Positions 45,483 to 55,570 of a stretch of DNA of 64,000 nucleotides are shown in pieces; within the stretch, counting starts at the first letter, position 1, and each line of letters begins with the position of its first letter. The notes under the pieces are model-generated. The model saw only the letters and a list, made by a program, of their open reading frames with translations. It searched no databases and was not told the DNA's origin. Both the position numbers and the translations under genes were made by a program. The DNA comes from Stichopus chloronotus (Eukaryota > Echinodermata > Holothuroidea > Aspidochirotida > Stichopodidae). The stretch spans positions 15,830,825 through 15,894,824 of the forward strand of contig CM037841.1 of assembly GCA_021234535.1 (NCBI GenBank), read 5' to 3'.

Positions 45483-45559
45483 CCGGCAATATTCATCCAA
45501 TTGATTCATCCTCTTCAGAGCAACCTCTCGTGTATGGCTTCGACCAAACACCTTCTTTC
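45483..45559 (-). CDS. SH3PXD2: SH3PXD2 exon: C-terminal part of PX domain
   Basis: A 77-nt minus-strand exon with acceptor AACTGTTACAG and donor GTGAGT. It reads (G)KKVFGRSHTREVALKR then MNQLDEYCR. In TKS PX domains the segment GK-x-x-x-x-RSHIRDVA-x-KR-x-x-x-x-DEYCR sits just after the proline-rich loop and contains basic residues that contact phosphoinositides. The exon starts with 2 nt of a split Gly codon and ends in phase 0 after DEYCR. It is the 5'-most exon identified. Confidence 0.88.
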
Positions 45560-45943
45560 CTGTAACAGTTACAAAGAGATGCATTACAGACAAAATATTT
45601 TATGATCATTTCTTTTCTCTATCCATTCATCTCTCTTTTTCATATCTTACACCCTGTCAATTCCCACTGTGCCCTGCTTTGTTCACTCATCTAATTCATA
45701 TTTCTATCATTTCTCTCATATATATTATCACTTCATACCTATTTCATTGCAGTACTAGCCGTTACGTTTAAACTTTGTACTATCAGCTCTACCCATCTTT
45801 TCATAGAACTGGATGAACATTATTTTAATTCTCCAGCACAGCACCATGCCTTAGCCCCATATCTACCCTTACTCTTCAAATAATACCCTAAACATAATGT
45901 TCAGGATGGCAAGTCAACATAAGATCATGGAGCTACTATAATG

Positions 45944-46357
45944 CTATTGTTCAAAACCAATTTTACTGTGAATCACATTCTCAACAACCTCTTTACAAAT
46001 CCATTCAGTAACATATCTTTCTAATCTGACAATTCCCTTGTTCCTTTGCTCCACGTAATGCCTTTGAATTTCTTCATCTGTTCCGACAAACAACTCCAAA
46101 ATTTCCATTGCACAAAATGAACGACTGTCATCACAGTTTACACATCCAAACATGAGTTTCTCAAAAGACAATGTGCAGTTCCTTAATGAACAGTATATTT
46201 TGTAGTAATAACTGCGCAGTCTACAATTACCTTTCCATCTATAACATGACCCACAAATAAAGTTGACATTTTGTTCCAGTGCTACTCCGTAATTGTCGAG
46301 GGAGGATGTTTTTGAGACCTTGAAAACTGAGCAACTTTTTGTAAGTAAATTTCCCAT
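45944..46357 (-). CDS. Hypothetical 137-aa Cys-rich ORF
   Basis: An uninterrupted minus-strand frame with protein-like composition: Cys pairs (CGSC, CVNC), a YYYKIYCSLRNC segment, and an amphipathic C-terminal half (EILELFVGTDEEIQRHYVEQ). No family was recognised and no splice signals were assigned. It ends about 140 bp from a DIRS inverted repeat and lies in an AT-rich unique stretch. It could be an exon, a repeat-derived fragment or chance. Confidence 0.25.
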   Translation of the reverse strand: MGNLLTKSCSVFKVSKTSSLDNYGVALEQNVNFICGSCYRWKGNCRLRSYYYKIYCSLRNCTLSFEKLMFGCVNCDDSRSFCAMEILELFVGTDEEIQRHYVEQRNKGIVRLERYVTEWICKEVVENVIHSKIGFEQ

Positions 46358-46498
46358 CTTTCAAGATCCTTGTAAAGCTAAATCCCTACTAAGTTTTGTA
46401 AAATTGATGGCATATTGTGACACAAATCCAAATCCTTGGAAATGTCTTTTAATATTAATAAAAAATTACAACGAAATCCCCTGAACTCCTTGGTTTGG

Positions 46499-47892
46499 GA
46501 ATTCGCTAGTGACGTACTCACCTTATATGACCTATGCATTACCGTATTGACTATGGTCTAGCATCTGTGTGTGCGTGTGCATCTGGTCAACCCCATTCCG
46601 TAATTTCCAGGCTGCAGGAGCCAACGATATGAGCGAATTGAGAAGGAGGCAACGAGTGGAGGAGAGAAGGTGCTTACCTAGCATGACATATCAAAGGGTC
46701 AACAACTGTGTCATTACCATCCCAAGCATCTCGTTGTCCGCTGTGGGGCCGGCTAGCAAGCATAGCACGACCTGCCAAGAGGAGAAAGCTCAACCAGAGA
46801 TGAGAATCTGTAGAGATCATGTCTGACGACGTGCTCTCAGTGGAAAGGCTCACGAGTCTGGAGCGAGGAGGTGGGCTGGTCGTTACATGAGGTGAGTACG
46901 TGGCTAACCAAGGAGATTTGATAAATTCACAGTGCACTGCTTCCTCACCTCATATAACCTTTCTGACACAGGGTTGTCAGCGGCGGGTCTACGACCCGCG
47001 GACAGAGGCCGCAGTACAGCACGGGCAAAGGCACTGTCGGAGGTCGGAGTGTTCATAAGGTAGCGTGAAACAAAAAAAAAGGCGTTTTCCACTCATCTGC
47101 AGCGAGAATGTCCTCCACAGGAATGTCCATCCACCATACAGACAGAGCTTGTCGTCTGGAACCAAGGAGGCAGAACTAAGCTTTGGAAGTCACATCTCCC
47201 CTGGGGAGAATATGAGGCTCTGATTCTTAGCCAGGAAGTGCAGGCCCGGGAGCAACCGCACACCATCTGGGTCAAATCGCTTAAACCCTGACTGGAGGTG
47301 AGTGCATGCAATGACGCTCGGCAGTGTGACAAGGATGCAGCCACTAAAACCAGGGTTTTGTGAGAAGGTCTAGTAGCACATTGTGGAGTGGTTCGTAAGG
47401 CGGGCGGGCGAGCGAGCTAGTCTAAAAACATGTTGATAGACCAAGAGGGCGCCGAACACTGCATTGGTGGCAGACAGTGAAATTAACACCTCAGCAGCTG
47501 GCGCAGGGCCAAGCTAGTCCCCACAGTGGAACCATATGTGAAGTCACAGGGAAATGTTGCTATAGCAGACTGGTAATTACGAATGGTGCTCACCTGCTTG
47601 CGCTCCTGGAGGAGCATGCAGGCAGAGAAGGCGAGGTAGGTCTGGGGCAGACATCTCCACTGGATCAAGAGCATTTTCCGACACCCAGGCGTAGTATCGT
47701 CCCAGACATGAGTCGTAAGTTTTAGCTGTGGATGTACACTGAGCTGCAGCAGCAAGGTTCGCAGCCTCTGCAGAAAAGCCCTCAGCTTGAAGAGATGCCC
47801 TGACAGATGCCAGGCAGCTAGCCTGAGGAATGTCAAGTCCAAGAGCCGAAGAGTGTCTCAGCACTGTGTGAGCAGTGATTGAGTCACTAGAA
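46499..47892 (-). mobile_element. DIRS retrotransposon remnant (terminal repeat + recombinase)
   Basis: Left terminal repeat at 46499-46612 (GAATTCGCTAGTGACG, then GTATTGACTATGGTCTAGC) and internal complementary region at 46868-46962 match the better copy at 54026-59340. Tyrosine-recombinase fragments follow in several minus-strand frames: SRYLM...AFARAVLRPLS (46904-47092), CRASLHALT...GLSDL (47093-47344), and the N-terminal part TYDSCLGRYYAWV (47577-47909). Gag, RT and RNase H are missing; the remnant is cut at 47892 by an A-family fragment. Confidence 0.8.
46904..47890 (-). pseudogene. DIRS tyrosine recombinase, frameshifted remnant
   Basis: The pieces listed for the parent remnant cover the N-terminal core-binding region, the first catalytic Arg neighbourhood (CRASLHAL), and the C-terminal segment with the nucleophile-type Tyr (SRYL). 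At least three frameshifts separate them. The enzyme family inserts circular DIRS DNA; this copy cannot be functional. Confidence 0.75.
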
Positions 47893-47896
47893 ACAA

Positions 47897-48166
47897 ACCA
47901 GAAAGCCAAAAGGCTTTGTGATTCCTTGCCACATGGTTATATTATAACAAAGTTGAATTATCCACATGACAAGTATAAGATCAACTGCACTTATTTTTCT
48001 TGATACACCACAAGCCTTCAACTCAAAATGATCTTTATTTTGGGTAACCTGACATGACCGTGACATTTGACCTCCACCAAAAGCAACAGGGATCACCTAC
48101 CCAGTATGGCCAACCCACACATCAAGTACAGTATGATATCAGTCAACATTACCCTTCTAGAAAGTC
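47897..48166 (+). repeat. A-family left-end fragment
   Basis: CCAGAAAGCCAAAAGGCTTT and TGATTCCTTGCC begin near 47898, followed by about 230 bp of A left interior. It stops within the first monomer at about 48165 and directly joins the Gypsy-type Gag fragment. Confidence 0.7.
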
Positions 48167-48167
48167 A

Positions 48168-48800
48168 CTACCACATTTCCAACACTGGGCTTTGTTTGTA
48201 CCATTTCTTTTTGGCGCTGTCCCAGTTTTTCGGTAGTTTACTTTGTACTGTTTCCACTTTTGGTCCTTCAATTTCTGTAGCATTTTGATCCGAGATCATA
48301 AGTGCTCTCCCTAAGTCAAATATCTCAGTTAAGTTGCGGTTCGGTTCCTTCAACACTCTTCGCCGCAATTGTGACGAACTGCAACTTTGAATTATCTGTG
48401 ATTTGATTTCTTTATCTATATCCATAAACTGACAATAATTTGCTAATTGCCTCAGCCTGGTGGTAAACACATCCAACGTTTCCCCTTCCCCTTGCTTCGC
48501 TTGACGAAACTTGAAAATCGCGTATTCAGTATTTTTTATAAGTTGAAAATACTCCGTCAGCTTGGTTTTTGCTGTGTCATAATCTGTAGAGTCTCCAGTT
48601 TCATTAAGTGTTTGAAATATTTCAGCTACGCTTTCCCCTCCAAAATGAAGTAACATTGCCCTTTTATGAGCTTCATCCTTGATATCAAATGCAATGAAGA
48701 AGTTTTCCAATCGAAGTAGCCATTTCTCCCACCGCATGCCAATACTTGCATGATCCGAATTATCTCCGAGACTGAACTCAGGAAAATGTGGATAGGGCAT
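48168..48800 (-). pseudogene. Ty3/Gypsy-type Gag fragment
   Basis: A 210-aa minus-strand frame with the retrotransposon-Gag pattern: W..WLLRLENFF, ..KRAMLLHFGGESVAEIF, LTEYF, AIFKFRQAKQGEGETLDVF, RLRQLANYCQF, IQSCSSSQLRRRVLKE and IFDLGRALMIS. Gag forms the particle that packages the element RNA. Just after the frame ends, a shifted frame reads CWKCGSDF, the start of a CCHC zinc knuckle, before sequence is lost at the A-fragment junction. A frameshift and truncation are therefore present; protease and pol are absent. Confidence 0.75.
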
Positions 48801-48897
48801 TTTAATTGTCAGAATTTAATCAATTTTCTTCTAGTATTAAGGTCTTCCTTGAAGGTTTTCAGGGTCCTTAATAAAAGGATCCCATCTTCATTGCCAT

Positions 48898-49132
48898 TGT
48901 AAGATTTTGAGAAAACACACTGGAGACTCAGCAATGCATCTTGCTACTTGTATTTCTGATGATATATACAGTAACTGCGGATTATTCTCATAGTAAATAT
49001 TTATGGAATGCCTTAATATACACAGGAGACAGACAGTGGTAGACTGGGCAGGAGTCAGCTTTGTTCTATCAAAGAGATAAATGAAGCACAGGTGACAGCT
49101 ATCTGACCCCATGACCTCCCAGTTACTGAGAC
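48898..49132 (-). repeat. Possible 5' LTR of the Gypsy-type element
   Basis: On the minus strand a TG...CA-bounded 235-bp segment (TGTCTCAGTAACTGGG ... TCTTACA) with a TATA-like GTATATTAA is followed by TGGCAATGAAGATGGGAT, similar to primer-binding regions of some Gypsy elements, then about 95 bp to the Gag ATG. No second LTR is in the window, so the borders are uncertain. Confidence 0.35.
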
Positions 49133-49540
49133 AACCTATGGAGGCCTCTGAGGGAGTGTTTGAAAAGTAAAAAGTTATTCTCTACTTACAAATACAGTAT
49201 ATTGAAAATACTATTTCAAACATGACATGGTCCTGAGTGGCTTCCATAGGCTGGGAAAATGATATTTCAAACATGACATGGTCCTGATTGGCTACCTTAG
49301 GCTGAAAAAGCTGAAATAATTTTGCAATGACAACAATCCCTATTGAGTTAACTGTGTGGAAGGAATCAACAAATGCCAATAGTAATTTGGTACAATCTAG
49401 CCCCATGTAGATTTGTATGGTAGTTTATAATAACCACAATAATGGTGTTTAGGCTATTATCATTGTTTTATAGTGAAAAATTATCCCTTCCTCTCTATTG
49501 ATAAGCATAAAATTTCACAGGGTCATGAACCTGTTAATAA
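49133..49540. other. Unassigned sequence with a 51-bp tandem duplication
   Basis: Positions about 49212-49310 contain a two-copy ~51-bp repeat (TATTTCAAACATGACATGG). Nothing else was recognised. Confidence 0.5.
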
Positions 49541-51804
49541 GGGGAGGCGTCCATACTCGTTTTTGCAACTCCGCGCGGACAGAGATTACCCCAACAAGCC
49601 ATGAATATCCCTACTATCGTCACTTGCTCAATTCCGAAGTTCCCCGAAGTTTAATGAGCCTCCCAACTTCTCCCCTATTGTGCCCTGTTGACGATCACAT
49701 AATAGCGGGTCGCGCAGTGAACAGATCTCTGACAAGATTGCTATTCAATGACAGCAACGTCTTTACAAAGCGCACACACAATATGCATTAACCAGAGAAT
49801 CTTATTCGAGTCTGACCAGTGTTAGGTAATCCTGTAAGCCGATTATTTTTGGAGCGTGTTTTACACTGACATTTGTAAATAGATTCTTCCGTACAGCAGA
49901 AAGTTTTTTAAAATATATTTATGATTTTATTAAGTTTTGAACGAAAACATTTTCTTTCCACTCCGAAACCACACGTGAATGAAGCCCTAGTTCAAAATAG
50001 TTACGTACGTAGGCTTACAAAATTCAATACGAGATTTTATAACCCGCCGAGTTGAGGAAGCTCCGACTATAGGCTATCGTAATTTTTAGAAAGTAAAATA
50101 TGTGTTCTGGGCTTCAAAAGCTCTCGGGTAGTGTAAAATGACTTAGACTCTAGCCTAGGTTGCAGGGTGTTATTTGACTGCGTTGAAACTTAAACAGTTT
50201 CCTTCGATCATTTATCTGTCTAACTCTAAATGCTATACACGTAAAGAATCAAGAAATTAATGGGTCTACACTGTAGCCTAACAAAGAGGAATTAACATTA
50301 GGCCTATACTACAGCTAACGCTAGCAGCCGTACCGTATGCAAAAGTTAAGATAGGTGGAAATTTCATAAGCCTTAATTTGGTAGTACCATGACCCCCTTC
50401 CCAAACAAAACACGCACACATTCAGCTGCACGTGTGAATTATATGCAACTTTATGCAGTATTACCCAATGAACATTGCAGTGGTACATGTAGTGAAACTG
50501 TGAAAACTGAAAACTAAACAACTTATTGCGCAGCATTTGGCTGCGCTAGGCTAACCCATGATGCTAGCAGTATGTATACAGGCGCGGTTAAGTAGTTAGG
50601 TACCAATGTGAGGTGTATGTCCGGTGCGGCGAAGTTGACATGTGTAAATCATAGTTAAATGCGGAAGTGTCCATTGTCGATGAATATTTATTAATTTCAA
50701 CGTCAGTAATTTAGGAAAACGTCACGAATTTCGGAAAACGTCACCACTGAGGTCATTTACGTCGAATATTTTAACAAACCACATTGGTTTATCCTTTGGA
50801 TGGGTTGGACCAGGGAGGCATGAACTTATAAATTAAAAGCAATGACGCAGTTATCCACCGACTTACAAGTCGACGCAACAGGCCGCTGCGTTTTGCCTGT
50901 GTCCCGTAGCGTGCACGCCTGTCAATATTAGCAGTTACGAAAAGCTGTGGGTATCCGTCGGGAGATGCAAACATTACTGTAAACATTACGACTGTAAACA
51001 TTACTACTGTACAGTAAGTGCGATTTGCATTTCCATTTTGAAAAAGAAATAAGTAGGCTTAGCATAGTACAGTTTTTCCTTTTTGGGGGGCAAAACTTCA
51101 TAATTATTATGGCTAATGATAGGGATAAAATTGGCTTTGTTTTACTAAAACCAGTGAAGGGAAAATGCAATGGCCTAATCTGTAGGACCTCGTGGCGATA
51201 ACACAAGGCCGACTGATTAGTTACCCCTTTCAAACACAGACGATTTCTTAAAACATCGAAGATCATCATACATTTTTACTTTGTTTGATGAATTTTGCGA
51301 GGAATTTTCTCATTTCTAGCAACATCATGGTCACAGTCGAAGTTGCCTTTCACAGTAATTAACCATTCAAAACGAAGCTCAATTTACCGTGACAATTTAT
51401 GTCGAACTAAAAGAAGAAAAAAAATCAAGAAAGAACAGTAAAAGAAAGACACACACACACGCGGAAATTTATTTCATTTCGAATAACGTACAAAAAGGAG
51501 GTATTTAAACTTGAGGGAAGAAACCTGGTCGATCTTCTAGCGTGAGTTTTCTGTTCACTGCTGTAGCTGTACAAACTAAGGTGAAAGGAACAAAAGACCT
51601 GTCTCAGAGCTTTGATGTTCAAAGCTGTAAACTAGGCCATTGTGCTCTGTAATCGGATAACATACAAGCGTAGAGGAAGTTGTGCATAATTCGGAAAGTT
51701 CTCGGCAGTGCCGTGGAGGGCAATAGAGGTAATGAGTCAAGCTCCAATGAACACACAAATCTGTGTCCGCGCGGCTTTGCAAAAACGAGTATGGACGGCT
51801 CCCC
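49541..51804. mobile_element. 2.26-kb TIR DNA element with TAA duplication
   Basis: 47-bp terminal inverted repeats (49541-49587 and 51758-51804) match at about 43 positions and begin GGGGAGSCGTCCATACTCG. TAA flanks both ends (49538-49540 and 51805-51807). TIRs starting with G-runs and a 3-bp TWA duplication are features of the PIF/Harbinger superfamily. No transposase motif was recognised in any frame, so it is probably non-autonomous. The interior includes a paired GGAAAACGTCAC motif (about 50715-50745). Confidence 0.65.
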
Positions 51805-51807
51805 TAA

Positions 51808-51894
51808 CAGACAACCTTATCAAGTTTAAAACAAATCTGACCCACGGATAAGGAACTATGGCAGTTTTAAAATGTTTTTGTTTTACCCCATAAC
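51808..51894. other. Short spacer
   Basis: Unassigned; about 90 bp between the TIR element and the A right-end fragment. Confidence 0.4.
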
Positions 51895-52113
51895 CTCATT
51901 AATATGCAAGATTTGGACACCAAAAACAACAGGGATCATCTACTCAATATGGGCAACCAACATGCCAAAAATGAAATTACTCAGAGTTACCCTTCTTGAG
52001 ATAGAGTGTTTACGAGCAACCGCCACATACACACATACACACATACACCCACCTGTACATACACACACACGACATCAGGACTGCATAGATTCCCCTGCCT
52101 ATGGCAAGGAATC
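51895..52113 (+). repeat. A-family right-end fragment
   Basis: One partial monomer (ACCAAAAACAACAGGGATCA), a (CA)n tract (about 52024-52070) and the right hairpin with GGCAAGGAATCA (about 52100-52111). It directly adjoins the older DIRS remnant. Confidence 0.7.
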
Positions 52114-54025
52114 AAAAAGTACATCGCGGAGGAGCCATTGGAGCAATGGAAACTGTGGCTGGTTCAGTAAGCATGAGGCAACAAGGAGATCAAAGGGAGT
52201 CCTGGAGCTTGCGAAGGATTACGTGAACGAGGGAGGAGAGAGGGAAGGCGTACATACAGGAACCCGCCCACAAGAAGGACAGCACATCCATCTTCCATGT
52301 TGTCAGCAATGCGTAAGAAGTCATGCATGAGAGGAGACAACGTCCAATCCCCAGGGTTTTAGGTTCCCAGGGAGAGGCTCCACCACCATGTTCTGCTTCC
52401 CTGCAAGGTGCGTTGCCCAGAGCCAGACTTCCCCTGGCAGTGTCGGCCCTTCCCCTAATGGCAGGTCCTGGAAGAACCCTGTGGTTGAGACGAGTGGCCC
52501 GACATCTTTCCTAGGAGAGACACGTGTACATCCATCTCACGGAGAGCCTCCACTCAGCCTCCTCCCGGTGCTTAGAGTTTGAGTTGCCCGTGAAAAAGGT
52601 AGTTCACCAAGATCGGGAGGTCCCTGAAGGCATTGATAGCTGTACGTTAAGTCCAGTCCCGGGAATCTAGGACTTGGTCGTGGTGCGTCATAGCAGCTTT
52701 GACCGAAATATGAGCAAACTGTTCTTAGACACTTTACCCCACTGGGCCTAAAAGGGCTATCATGGCGCCTGCCCACGGCTGCCCACTGTCTGAGCCTGTA
52801 AAAATGACATATTAAGCATCTCAGCAAACAGGAAAAGCACTGAGGCACACTTCATGCTCACATGAGATGCCCAGTTGACGTCGTACAAGGAAGACTCCAA
52901 TCAGTGAGAAGTCTTACCCTTGAACCTACCACGTGCATCGGAAGTGTCCACTGCGTGCAACCGTCCCCTAACACATGAGGGAATGTGCAACACCAAAAAG
53001 AGGTTAACCCAATCTGTTTCATCGATGTGGAAAGCCGGTTGCGTGTCCCGCTGGAACGCTGTCCACTGACGAGCCAAAGTTAGAGACTGAAACTGCTGGC
53101 CACATTCAGCATCTACGGCATTGATGCACACGGAGTCATAGCAGCCGCATTCAGCGTAAGGGAGGCGCCGGCGCCTCTGACAAGGAGGGAACCTGATTCA
53201 GCGCATAGCCTTATGTACGCTGTAGCACTGTGGCATCCCGCTTGAATGCCTCGGTTGAAATGTCCGTGGCTCGAAGAGGGTTCATCATCTTCCAGCATGG
53301 AAGCCGCTTCACCTCAGTAGCAAGATGGGGATACAGTCACCGGAGTATCCTGGAACACGCTCCTATGGGAGGCGCACGATCTGAAAGTAGGCACTGCAAA
53401 AGGTCTTTAACTTGGACAAGGACCAATTCACACTTGCGCTGAGGAGATTGGCGACACCGGTGACAGAACTCTCAGGACCTGGACAGTGGACCTTGAAATG
53501 CAGGTAGGACTTAGGCATCCAGGATTACAGCCTACAATGCCTGAGGCTAAGCGTCAGATACTTGGCAGTTCTCTGCAGTCAAGGGCTTATACGCATGACG
53601 CTGGGAGCCTCGGAATGGAGGCCATGACTTAGTCCATTTCCCATGAAGGCCTGAAGAAGGGAAGGACTTACGCCTTCAGAGAAGGCGACCTCTTCGAACC
53701 AGTGGAGTCTTAGGCCATCACCTATGGCAGAACCAACAGGTGTCTGATCCTATGATCGGGTACGGCTTTCGGATGCCGGCTCTCTGGTGCGGCTCGCTTC
53801 CTGATTGTGGCAGTGGAGTACCAACTCATGGGCACAGTTCTGGATCTCGGTGGGTTTGTCAGATGCAGGCTCTCGTGTCTGGCTCGTATTCTAAGCACCG
53901 GCTTCGGAAGCCAGCTTTCGGACACTGCTCGAATCCTAGCTGCGACTCTTGGGGCTGGTTCTCGGGCTGTGGATGCGATCCCTGGTGGGAGGAATCCACC
54001 AACTCCTCAAAACTTACTGATTTGA
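52114..54025 (-). pseudogene. Older DIRS copy, Gag and post-RNase H remnant (part 1)
   Basis: Minus-strand fragments match the Gag of the nested copy: EDDEPSSSHGHFNR and GASLTLNAAA (53113-53298), DAECGQQFQSLTLARQW (52901-53131), and a shifted frame at 52537-52848. Positions 52114-52330 match the region after RNase H (about 55690-55860). RT and RNase H between them are missing. Many stops and indels show age. The rest of this Gag is at 59341-59715; the two parts are separated by the insertion of 54026-59340. Confidence 0.75.
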
Positions 54026-54152
54026 GAATTCGCTAGCGACGTACTCACTTCATATAACCTATGCATTACCGTATTGACCATGGTCTAGCATCTGGCAATT
54101 TGTGTGTGTGTGTGTGTGTATCTGGTCACTGCCCTTCCGTAATTTCCAGGGC
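54026..54152 (+). repeat. DIRS left inverted terminal repeat
   Basis: Begins GAATTCGCTAGCGACG and contains a (TG)n tract (about 54101-54119); pairs with 59219-59340. Confidence 0.85.
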
Positions 54153-54419
54153 GACAAAGCCTGGGATGACAGTGAGGGGCCGGACGGTAGGAGGCAAAGG
54201 AGGAATGAGCTCTAAGGTTGCTTACCTAGCATTCCCTGGACGAGGACCGACCGTCGGCGTCGGAATGGGCGGAGTCCGCTGAGGTAGTGCCCCAGGTGCG
54301 GCTGCGAGGCGCTATCGAGAAGCGCGGTAGCACGCCCATCGCGTGGCGTAGCGTGACTGTGAGCTGGGCTGACGCAGCCACGACTACCAAAACCTGAAGC
54401 GGGGAGGTGGGTGGGCCGT

Positions 54420-54514
54420 TATATGAGGTGAGTATGTCGCTAGCGAATTCCCAAACCAGTAAATTTTGGGGAATTCACAGCGCGTACTCCCTCACCTCAT
54501 ATAACCTATGCATT
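54420..54514. repeat. DIRS internal complementary region
   Basis: TATGAGGTGAGTATGTCGC to GCGAATTC (54420-54450) complements the left outer end; GAATTCACAGCGCGTACTCC onward (54471-54514) complements the right outer end. In DIRS elements this region templates joining of the ends into a circle. Confidence 0.85.
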
Positions 54515-55570
54515 CTGTGACACAGGTGTGTCGGCGGCCGGAAGGTTCGGCGGCTGCGAACGCGTCGCTGCGATAGGACGAAGCACCGCTCTGGCGAAGG
54601 ACTCGTCGGCTGTTGGCGTACTGGTTAGGTAACACGACACGCAGGAGGACGGCGTTTTCCACGCTGCAGCGGCGAGTATGTCCTCCAGAGGCACGCGGCG
54701 GAATCACGCAGTGGAGGCGGCGTGGCCGTGCAGATCATGCGCCTGAACGCGTTCCGATATCTCGGCGTTTGGCCAGATCAGGGAGATTATCCAGCGTGAG
54801 AGTGTCTCTTTCGAAGCCGGCGAGAACGGACGGCGCGGCAGGATGAACAGGCGATCGGAAGTGCAGACGCTCTTTCTGCGCTCGATGTACCACTTAAGAG
54901 TGCGTACCGGGCAGCGCAATCTATCCTCCGCGACTGAGGAGGCGGTGCTGAGTTTCGGGAGCTTGATCTCGCCCGGAGTGAAGGAGATTGACTGATTTTT
55001 GGCTAGAAACTGCGGGTCCGGGAGTAGTCGCACCCCAGCGGGGTCGAAGCGGATAAAGCCCGGTTGAAGAGTGAGAGCGTGCAGCGAGGCCCGCCGGCGG
55101 GCCGAGGCTGCTGCCACGAGGAAGAGTGTTTTGAGCGTCAGCAGGTCTAGCGGAGCGTTATGGAGCGGTTCATATGGGGCTCTGGCAAGTTTGTCGAGAA
55201 CCGCGTTGATGGACCACGACGGTGGGAGCCGCCGAGCCTGGGGGCGCTGGTGGAACATGCCCCGCAAGAGTTGTCGAAGCGCCGCGTTGGTACCTATTGT
55301 CGATCCGTCCGGAAATCCACGATGCACCGCTGCTATGGCTGAGTGGTAGTTCCGTATGGTGCTGACCTGCTTCCCCTCTCGGACGAGGGCGCAGAAGAAG
55401 CTGGCCAGGTCTGGGGCTGGCATTTCCATGGGATCGAGAGACATATCGGCTGCCCACTGGTAGTATCGCTCCAGGCGCGAATCGTAAGTTCAAACCGTCG
55501 TGGCATGCCTGGCTGCTGCGGCAATGTTTGCAGCTTCCTCAGAAAAGCCTGCGGCCTGGAGCGTCGACCG
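54506..55570 (-). pseudogene. DIRS tyrosine recombinase with two in-frame TGA codons
   Basis: Frame order on the minus strand: N-terminal AAGFSEEAANIAAAARHATT, TGA at 55490-55492, then TYDSRLERYYQW, VREGKQVSTIRNYHSAIAAV, SARRRASLHALTLQPGFIRF (first catalytic Arg region), RCPVRTLKWYIERRK and RVQAHDLHGHAAS. A second TGA (54704-54706) precedes VPLEDILAAAAWK and the Tyr-containing CVSCYL. The usual His-x-x-Arg box reads His-x-x-His. Recombinases of this family integrate circular element DNA. With two stops and a changed catalytic residue this copy is inactive unless stops are bypassed and the change tolerated. Confidence 0.85.

Larger units (their letters stand above)
1653..45559 (-). other. SH3PXD2: TKS-family adaptor gene (PX + SH3 protein), partial locus
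   Basis: Five minus-strand exons share one reading frame and spell the characteristic order of SH3PXD2A/B proteins: PX domain end (GRSHTREVALKR...DEYCR), linker, first SH3 (YKKQQKNEVDL...ENG|WWFVS), then second SH3 (DELSFETGAVV...DGWW). In the known family these are membrane-binding scaffold proteins of podosomes and NADPH-oxidase organisation; the PX domain binds phosphoinositides and the SH3 domains bind proline-rich partners. Phases fit: 26801-26932 ends with 1 nt and 8946-9047 begins with 2 nt; 8946-9047 ends with 1 nt and 1653-1770 begins with 2 nt. The exon completing the PX domain (expected between 27658 and 45482), the first PX exons, and everything 3' of the second SH3 start were not located. 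Family assignment is confident; the choice between A and B paralogues has no meaning outside vertebrates. Confidence 0.85.

Noticed and set aside
54704..54706. Programmed stop readthrough in the DIRS recombinase
   Set aside because: The same protein has a changed catalytic box and another stop, so decay is the simpler explanation.
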